DNA of 64,000 nt. Source: B30-G6 sp964633115. Lineage in GTDB: Bacteria > Desulfobacterota > Desulfobacteria > Desulfobacterales > B30-G6. Position 1 is the stretch's first letter. Each line of letters begins with the position of its first letter. The position numbers were made by a program, and so were the translations under genes. The notes under the pieces are model-generated. The model had not been told where the DNA came from and ran no database searches. It saw only the letters and a list, made by a program, of their open reading frames with translations. Location of the stretch: NCBI GenBank assembly GCA_964633115.1, contig CAZWEO010000006.1:1-64000 (forward strand), read 5' to 3'. Positions 59,785 through 64,000 of this stretch are shown here, one piece after another.

Positions 59785-60134
59785 CGACTGCGCTTAAAGG
59801 TCATTCTCCCCTCTTCTGCCATGCTGGCAGCAAACTGATCATAGCCGTTTTGACGTATGGCCTTGATGCAGGCAGCCCGATTGCTGTTGAAAATCAATCC
59901 AAACAGTTTGGCCATAAAATTATCGTATTTTTTACAAGCCATTACATCGGAAAACTGAGTGCATTCGACACAGGACGCATAGCCATTTTCTAGGCAGCAA
60001 CTGCGTACCTTGCACCAGGATGCCTTTTCATTGTGCATACACCCCGGGCACTTGCCCTTTTGATACTTACCGCAGGCACCGCAATACAATCCACATTTGG
60101 CAATCAGATTGGTGTCAACTTTAATCTGTTTCAT
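59781..60134 (-). CDS. DUF3795 Cys-rich protein
   Basis: 117 residues. CGLYCGACGKYQKGKCPGC near the N-terminus, then WCKVRSCCLENGYASCVEC, a DUF3795 pattern with nine or more cysteines probably binding zinc. Such proteins are widespread in anaerobes; the function is unknown. It has its own promoter region after 60134; ATG is preceded by AAGGAGG. Confidence 0.82.
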   Translation of the reverse strand: MKQIKVDTNLIAKCGLYCGACGKYQKGKCPGCMHNEKASWCKVRSCCLENGYASCVECTQFSDVMACKKYDNFMAKLFGLIFNSNRAACIKAIRQNGYDQFAASMAEEGRMTFKRSR

Positions 60135-60343
60135 AACAATCCTCCTTTGATGATGTTATTGTTTGTTTCCTGTCTTGGAAACCTATAGTAACAGACCCCT
60201 TTGACACCCCTATGTCAGGTTTAGTTTCAGAATCTTGTATAAACCTTGATATCAGTTTTTGAAGTAGCGATGAATATTGATTTTATAAGGAAAGTTTGAG
60301 GCTATTAGGTGTTTAGACTGTTAGGCTTTTAGCTGCTAACAGC

Positions 60344-61324
60344 CTAATTGTTTGAATAGATACTGGCCATTGCGGCAATCCGTTCCTGGACATGTTTGAC
60401 CAAGCTATGCGGTTCCAGCACCTTCACCATGGGGCCATAGCTTAAGATCATTCCCATGAGCCACTCCCCATCGGGCACCTGAACTTCAATGGTCAGCCAG
60501 CGGTCGTCTTTAGCCAAGACCTGGGCATCATCAAAATAGTCTTCTACCAAATGTTTGACCTGGTTTGAAAATTTTAAAACTACCCTGATGTGTTTTTCTT
60601 TGGATTCCCAGCGTGTGTCCGTTTTTTGGTAAGCTTGATTTTTTCTCTCAAAAACGACACCCAAGACTTCGATTTTTTTGAGGCGGGTTAATTTAAACAG
60701 TCTGGTATCCTTGCGTTTGCGGCAGTAGCCGTATACATACCAGGCAAATCCTTTCATGATTAAAGAAAGCGGCTCGATCTCTCTGTGGGAAGCCGCTCCA
60801 TAGCTATCCATATAGTCAATCCGTATCACAAGTCTGCTTTTGACAGCTTCATAGATCTGTTGAATTCTGGCCCCGGTTTTATCCTGACTCCCCCAACCTT
60901 GGGTATCAAAAATAATCATATCGGATTCGGATGCGTGTCCCTCCCGTTCACTGTCGGGCAACAGGCTTTGCACTTTTTCGAATATCATCGCCATATCATC
61001 ATCATCCAGGACGGCATTAACCCCTTTTAAGGCCGATAGAATGGAGCGTAAATCGGAAATGCTCATAAATTGTTTATTGAATTTGTAATTATCCGGCAGT
61101 TCGTAACCGCCGCCGGTTCCCTGATTGGAAATGACAGGAATGCCGGCCAGATTCAGGGCATTGATATCACGGTACACGGTTCGCAGGCTGACCTCAAAAC
61201 GGTCTGCCAATTCCTTTGCTGTGATCTTGCGGCGATTTAAAAGAATCACCACGATGGCAAGCATTCGATCGATTCGCATTTGGGGAACCCTGTATTTTTT
61301 TCGACTAGTACCAGATTTTTGCAA
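60344..61324 (-). CDS. WYL-domain transcriptional regulator (YafY type)
   Basis: 326 residues. N-terminal HTH_11 (IDRMLAIVVILLNRRKITAK; LADRFEVSLRTVYRDINAL), GIPVISNQGTGGGYEL wing, then the WYL ligand-binding domain with SLIMKGFAWYVYGYCRKRKD and a C-terminal WCX extension (WLTIEVQVPDGEWLMGMILS). WYL regulators sense nucleic-acid or small-molecule signals. The 3' end lies in a TTAGGCTGTTAG-type repeat (60300-60352). Monocistronic; targets unknown. Confidence 0.88.
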   Translation of the reverse strand: MQKSGTSRKKYRVPQMRIDRMLAIVVILLNRRKITAKELADRFEVSLRTVYRDINALNLAGIPVISNQGTGGGYELPDNYKFNKQFMSISDLRSILSALKGVNAVLDDDDMAMIFEKVQSLLPDSEREGHASESDMIIFDTQGWGSQDKTGARIQQIYEAVKSRLVIRIDYMDSYGAASHREIEPLSLIMKGFAWYVYGYCRKRKDTRLFKLTRLKKIEVLGVVFERKNQAYQKTDTRWESKEKHIRVVLKFSNQVKHLVEDYFDDAQVLAKDDRWLTIEVQVPDGEWLMGMILSYGPMVKVLEPHSLVKHVQERIAAMASIYSNN

Positions 61325-61399
61325 AATTCAGGTAGCATATGTGTCCGCTTTTAGCATGTCCGGTTACTGAGCATGGCGATGGTATGTTACTCAATTCAA

Positions 61400-61711
61400 T
61401 CATTCAGACGAAGCTGATTCCTTTTTGATAATTTTATAGGTCTCTTGATAAATCGTTTTACGTGGCCCGACTGCAATTAAATCAATAGTTTGCCCTGAAG
61501 AAATACGATATATAATCCTGAATCTACTGATTCGGTAGCTCATCAGTCCGCTAAGATCATCCTTAAGAAGTTTACCAGATTCCGGTTCAACTAAAATGTG
61601 TCTTAGCCCCGCCCTTATTTTCCTCTTTAGATGCGGATGACACCCTCTGATCAGTTCAACGATCGAATCAGGGACTCTGAGCTTTCTTTGGATGCTTCTT
61701 CTCGAAATCAT
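61400..61711 (-). CDS. RelE/ParE-like toxin
   Basis: 103 residues. VELIRGCHPHLKRKIRAGLR, YRISRFRIIYRISSGQTIDL and AVGPRKTIYQET show the RelE/ParE core with basic catalytic positions (KR, R in RFRI). The gene starts 3 bp after the antitoxin stop. Expected to be an mRNA-cleaving or gyrase-targeting toxin; which of the two cannot be told. Confidence 0.8.
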   Translation of the reverse strand: MISRRSIQRKLRVPDSIVELIRGCHPHLKRKIRAGLRHILVEPESGKLLKDDLSGLMSYRISRFRIIYRISSGQTIDLIAVGPRKTIYQETYKIIKKESASSE

Positions 61712-61714
61712 ATT

Positions 61715-61972
61715 CTATTCGAAAAGCTCTTCCAAGGTATATACATTCGTACCTTTGTTAAGATCATTAAGACCTTGTTTTATCTCGCTCATTAAGTCGC
61801 CATCTGCTTTGATTTCAATGGTTTCACGCCAGGACTCAAATTCATCCGGACTGACCAAAACCGCGGCAGGTCGACCGTTCTTGGTAATGATGAACTCCGC
61901 GTCCGTGGATTGAACCTTTTCGATCAGTTCACTCAGTTTCATTTTTGCTTCGGATAAAGAAAGTGTATCCAT
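61715..61972 (-). CDS. Phd/YefM-like antitoxin
   Basis: 85 residues: LSLSEAKMKLSELIEKVQST, then EFIITKNGRPAAVLVSPDEF, the Phd/YefM DNA-binding fold. The acidic C-terminal tail is the toxin-wrapping part. It precedes the RelE/ParE-like gene as in typical modules. The promoter region just upstream (61973-62010) contains the palindromic word TATGACC/GGTCATA. Confidence 0.85.
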   Translation of the reverse strand: MDTLSLSEAKMKLSELIEKVQSTDAEFIITKNGRPAAVLVSPDEFESWRETIEIKADGDLMSEIKQGLNDLNKGTNVYTLEELFE

Positions 61973-62065
61973 ATTATGACCTCAATTATAGTTGACCAAT
62001 ATTATGGTCATAATTTAACCCAACATCACCACATTGTCAAACTTAAATGCCTATAGCCTTATATG

Positions 62066-62584
62066 TTATTTCCCTACCTGATCAGGTCTGTTATTGCGTC
62101 GATCACGCAATCTATTCAAAATATCCTGCTTTTCCCGAGGTGTGAGATTTTGCCAACGTTGAAATCGATTGGAAAGGTTTTGGCGCTGTTCTGGTGTTAA
62201 ATTCTGATAGTTACGATAAAATTTTCGCATCCTTTCTTTTTTATTTAGGGGTAACTTTTTCCAGCGTTGATAATTTTTTAACAAGGTATGTTTCTGTCCT
62301 GTTGTCAACTGGGCAAAACGTTCAAAATTTCGCTGCAGCCGTTGCTGTTCTTCGCGTGGTAGTCTTCGGTAGGCTTTTATCCTTTTGCGTAGCCGATCCT
62401 TTTGATCATCTGACAGGCTGGTCCACTGTTGATACTTTTGTCGTAGGTTCTCTTTTTCCTGGGACGAAAGTTGCTGCCATTTCTGAATATCCTGCGGTGT
62501 AACCGTTTCAGCCTGTGCCAATTTTAGGCCCCAAAGATTAAAAACCAACATAACGGTAATTAGGATGCTAGTCTTTATTTTCAT
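62066..62584 (-). CDS. DUF3106 exported Arg/Trp-rich repeat protein
   Basis: 172 residues from ATG 62584, selected by GAGGAAA 8 nt upstream. Signal peptide (ILITVMLVFNLWGLKLAQA) then tandem helical repeats of the form W..L...(E/Q)(K/R)..LR..(Y/F), each about 20-25 residues (KWQQLSSQEKENLRQKYQQW and so on), the DUF3106 pattern. Strongly basic. Found downstream of ECF sigma/anti-sigma pairs in many proteobacteria; it may act in the periplasm as an envelope-stress sensor, which is inference. Confidence 0.8.
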   Translation of the reverse strand: MKIKTSILITVMLVFNLWGLKLAQAETVTPQDIQKWQQLSSQEKENLRQKYQQWTSLSDDQKDRLRKRIKAYRRLPREEQQRLQRNFERFAQLTTGQKHTLLKNYQRWKKLPLNKKERMRKFYRNYQNLTPEQRQNLSNRFQRWQNLTPREKQDILNRLRDRRNNRPDQVGK

Positions 62585-62792
62585 TTTGATTTTCCTCAAT
62601 CAATACGTCCATATCTTTTATAATATCTATAGATTCCATCAGATCCATCAGTTGAAGGATATCCATCACAGCGATGATTTTCAGATCTTCTTTGCTGGGT
62701 TGCTCAGATGGCTTGGGTGGTGCGGTACCGCCATCTGCCATAGCAGATCCCGCCCACAAAAGAGTTGCTATGATGATTACAATCAGTCGCAT
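62568..62792 (-). CDS. Small secreted acidic protein of the sigma operon
   Basis: 74 residues with a Sec signal (LIVIIIATLLWAGSAMADG), a Pro-rich stretch and an acidic Leu/Ile/Asp tail (LQLMDLMESIDIIKDMDVL). That tail resembles the end of the upstream anti-sigma factor (LDDLELIQNLELFEVW). It overlaps the DUF3106 gene by 17 bp. Role unknown. Confidence 0.6.
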   Translation of the reverse strand: MRLIVIIIATLLWAGSAMADGGTAPPKPSEQPSKEDLKIIAVMDILQLMDLMESIDIIKDMDVLIEENQNENKD

Positions 62793-62796
62793 ACCC

Positions 62797-63267
62797 TTAT
62801 CCCTGAGAATTTATGGTCTGCAGCGCTTCCCAAACTTCAAATAATTCCAAATTTTGTATCAGCTCTAAGTCATCTAACATGTCGATACTCTCTGCGATGA
62901 TGACTTCCTGAACACTTGGCACTGGTGGTGTGTATTGCCATAATGCTAGACCAGCAATAATACCGACAGTTAAACCAGCAGCTAAAATCGGCTTCCAGTG
63001 AGCCAACCAGCGCATTCCCCAGAAGGACTGGGATCGGGCCATCTCAATCTGATCAATTTTTTGCCAAAGCTCGCGATTGAATTCTGGCCTTGCCATTATA
63101 CCTGGAAGGCCTCGGATCATCTCATCGCCCAATTCATAATGCTCCAATGCTTTACGACAGGTGGTACAATCACCTAGATGCCCACGAATCTGATGCATAC
63201 GCTTGTCGCTTAAAGCCCCATCCAAAAATGCACTCAAGCTTTGCTCACTCGGACTTTTTTTTTTCAC
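62797..63267 (-). CDS. Membrane anti-sigma factor (zf-HC2)
   Basis: 156 residues. N-terminal zinc anti-sigma domain (LSAFLDGAL; IRGHLGDCTTCRKALEHYE: HxxxCxxC), a transmembrane helix near residue 105 (ILAAGLTVGIIAGLALW) and an acidic periplasmic tail. It should hold the ECF sigma factor encoded upstream, 2 bp away, until an envelope signal releases it. Confidence 0.87.
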   Translation of the reverse strand: MKKKSPSEQSLSAFLDGALSDKRMHQIRGHLGDCTTCRKALEHYELGDEMIRGLPGIMARPEFNRELWQKIDQIEMARSQSFWGMRWLAHWKPILAAGLTVGIIAGLALWQYTPPVPSVQEVIIAESIDMLDDLELIQNLELFEVWEALQTINSQG

Positions 63268-63269
63268 AT

Positions 63270-63854
63270 TTAATCTCCGAAATATTTTGCCAAGGCCGCT
63301 TTAAGCCTGCATCTGCCCCGGTAAATTAAGGTTTTAATGTGGTTTTCAGATCGATCCATTTGCTGGCCTATTTCCTGATAACTAAACTCCCCTTCTACAC
63401 GCAGGAGCAATGCTGCGCGTTGGTCGTCTGGGAGTTGGGCCATGGCTTTTAGAACCATGTGTCTTTGCTCTTCCTGATCTAGAAGTTCGTCAGGGCGTTC
63501 CGGCCTATGCCCAGACTGACGGTTGATTGTAGCTTCATATTTTTTTGAATCGGTCCCATCCAATGACTCGGATCGTATCTTATAACCGGGTCGTCTGATC
63601 TCATTCAAACAGACATTGGTTGCAATCTTGAAAAGCCAAGTTCGAAAACGAGCCTTGGGGTAATAACGGGCTGCAGCACGGTAAACCCGTATAAACGTTT
63701 CCTGGGCCAGCTCCTCGGCCACACGCTCATCTCCGCAGAAACGATGACAAAAGAGAATTACGCCATTCTTATGACGATCAAACAGTTGTCGGAAGGCGTC
63801 TGAGTCACCGTCCTTAAACCGAAGCATCAAAGCCACATCCGGATCTGTCTGCAT
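63270..63854 (-). CDS. ECF RNA polymerase sigma factor (RpoE-like)
   Basis: 194 residues: region 2 (FRQLFDRHKNGVILFCHRFC; AEELAQETFIRVYRAAARY; RFRTWLFKIATNVCLNEIRR) and region 4 (MAQLPDDQRAALLLRVEGEF; SYQEIGQQMDRSENHIKTLI). First gene of the sigma/anti-sigma/DUF3106 cluster. Its promoter should be in 63855-63900 and may be self-recognised; I do not see a clear GAAC-type box. Confidence 0.92.
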   Translation of the reverse strand: MQTDPDVALMLRFKDGDSDAFRQLFDRHKNGVILFCHRFCGDERVAEELAQETFIRVYRAAARYYPKARFRTWLFKIATNVCLNEIRRPGYKIRSESLDGTDSKKYEATINRQSGHRPERPDELLDQEEQRHMVLKAMAQLPDDQRAALLLRVEGEFSYQEIGQQMDRSENHIKTLIYRGRCRLKAALAKYFGD

Positions 63855-63875
63855 ATATTGTTTAAACCCGGCTCG

Positions 63876-64000
63876 CTAAAAAAAGTTACACGTCAATCCC
63901 AATGATAATAATGATGCCGCCTCAGGCGTCTGACCTTCCTGGTCTTCAAAAAAATTGCCATATTCAAAATGGGCATACGCCAGATTGAGTTCATATCTTT
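63876..64000 (-). CDS. C-terminal fragment of an outer-membrane beta-barrel protein
   Basis: Partial, running off the right edge. It reads RYELNLAYAHFEYGNFFEDQ, then EGQTPEAASLLSLGL and TCNFF before the stop. The alternating amphipathic last strand with a terminal Phe is the BAM-recognition pattern of outer-membrane barrels; the YAHF...G.FF turn is like alginate-export/porin-type barrels. The identity needs the rest of the gene. Confidence 0.5.
   Translation of the reverse strand, partial: RYELNLAYAHFEYGNFFEDQEGQTPEAASLLSLGLTCNFF

Overview
The window looks like chromosome of an anaerobic or microaerophilic Desulfobacterota (Deltaproteobacteria) relative. The reasons are its mix of TRAP transport, a molybdenum/tungsten oxidoreductase, many ferredoxin-type proteins, DUF3106 and DUF3795 proteins, hybrid multi-PAS kinases, and palindromic intergenic repeats of the type common in that group. 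I cannot name the species. I saw no rRNA, tRNA, CRISPR array, prophage or intact insertion sequence.

Layout. 0-20 kb is a mosaic of housekeeping and accessory genes: a small toxin-antitoxin-like pair, a Na+/H+ antiporter, an M20 amidohydrolase, an acyl-CoA dehydrogenase, FxsA, a DEAD-box helicase, OsmC divergent from an AraC regulator, a YedY-like molybdoenzyme, a GH114-like lipoprotein, enoyl-CoA hydratase and a CBS protein. Several decayed genes lie among them: an internally deleted methyltransferase, an alpha/beta-hydrolase tail and a broken DUF4019 gene. 20.5-33 kb is a signalling block, all on the minus strand: two hybrid histidine kinases, PAS proteins, an HBM-type chemoreceptor with a shortened signalling domain, CheW, a sigma-54 activator, a ferritin-like/receiver fusion and a PilZ protein. 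33-55.5 kb is a long minus-strand catabolic locus, described below. 55.6-64 kb holds a divergent Mo/W oxidoreductase with its ferredoxin subunit, a rubrerythrin-like protein, a receiver, a WYL regulator, a toxin-antitoxin pair and an ECF sigma/anti-sigma/DUF3106 cluster. A partial outer-membrane protein lies at the right edge.

The centrepiece (about 36.7-55.5 kb) is a bacterial microcompartment (BMC) locus with an unusual enzyme set. The shell genes are one hexamer (BMC-H), one circularly permuted EutS/PduU-type hexamer, one pentamer (EutN/CcmL), one PduT-type trimer with the iron-sulfur cysteine, and two CsoS1D-type double-domain trimers. A PduS-like electron-transfer protein, an EutJ-like protein, a flavoprotein and a PduP/EutE-like CoA-acylating aldehyde dehydrogenase with an N-terminal encapsulation helix complete the metabolosome core. 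The remaining genes are a glutamine-synthetase-like ligase, three proteins matching the split N-methylglutamate synthase (GATase, GXGXG and FMN pieces), and a split HcnABC/sarcosine-oxidase-type dehydrogenase (2Fe-2S, FAD/NAD, DAO, BFD and a 2x4Fe-4S protein). My inference is that a primary amine is joined to glutamate, rearranged to an N-alkylglutamate and oxidised back to glutamate plus a volatile aldehyde, which the shell confines for conversion to acyl-CoA. A promoter with consensus-like boxes and a 17-bp spacer lies upstream of the ligase gene and probably starts the operon. An RpiR regulator, RidA, a class-I amidotransferase and a TRAP transporter lie at the distal end.
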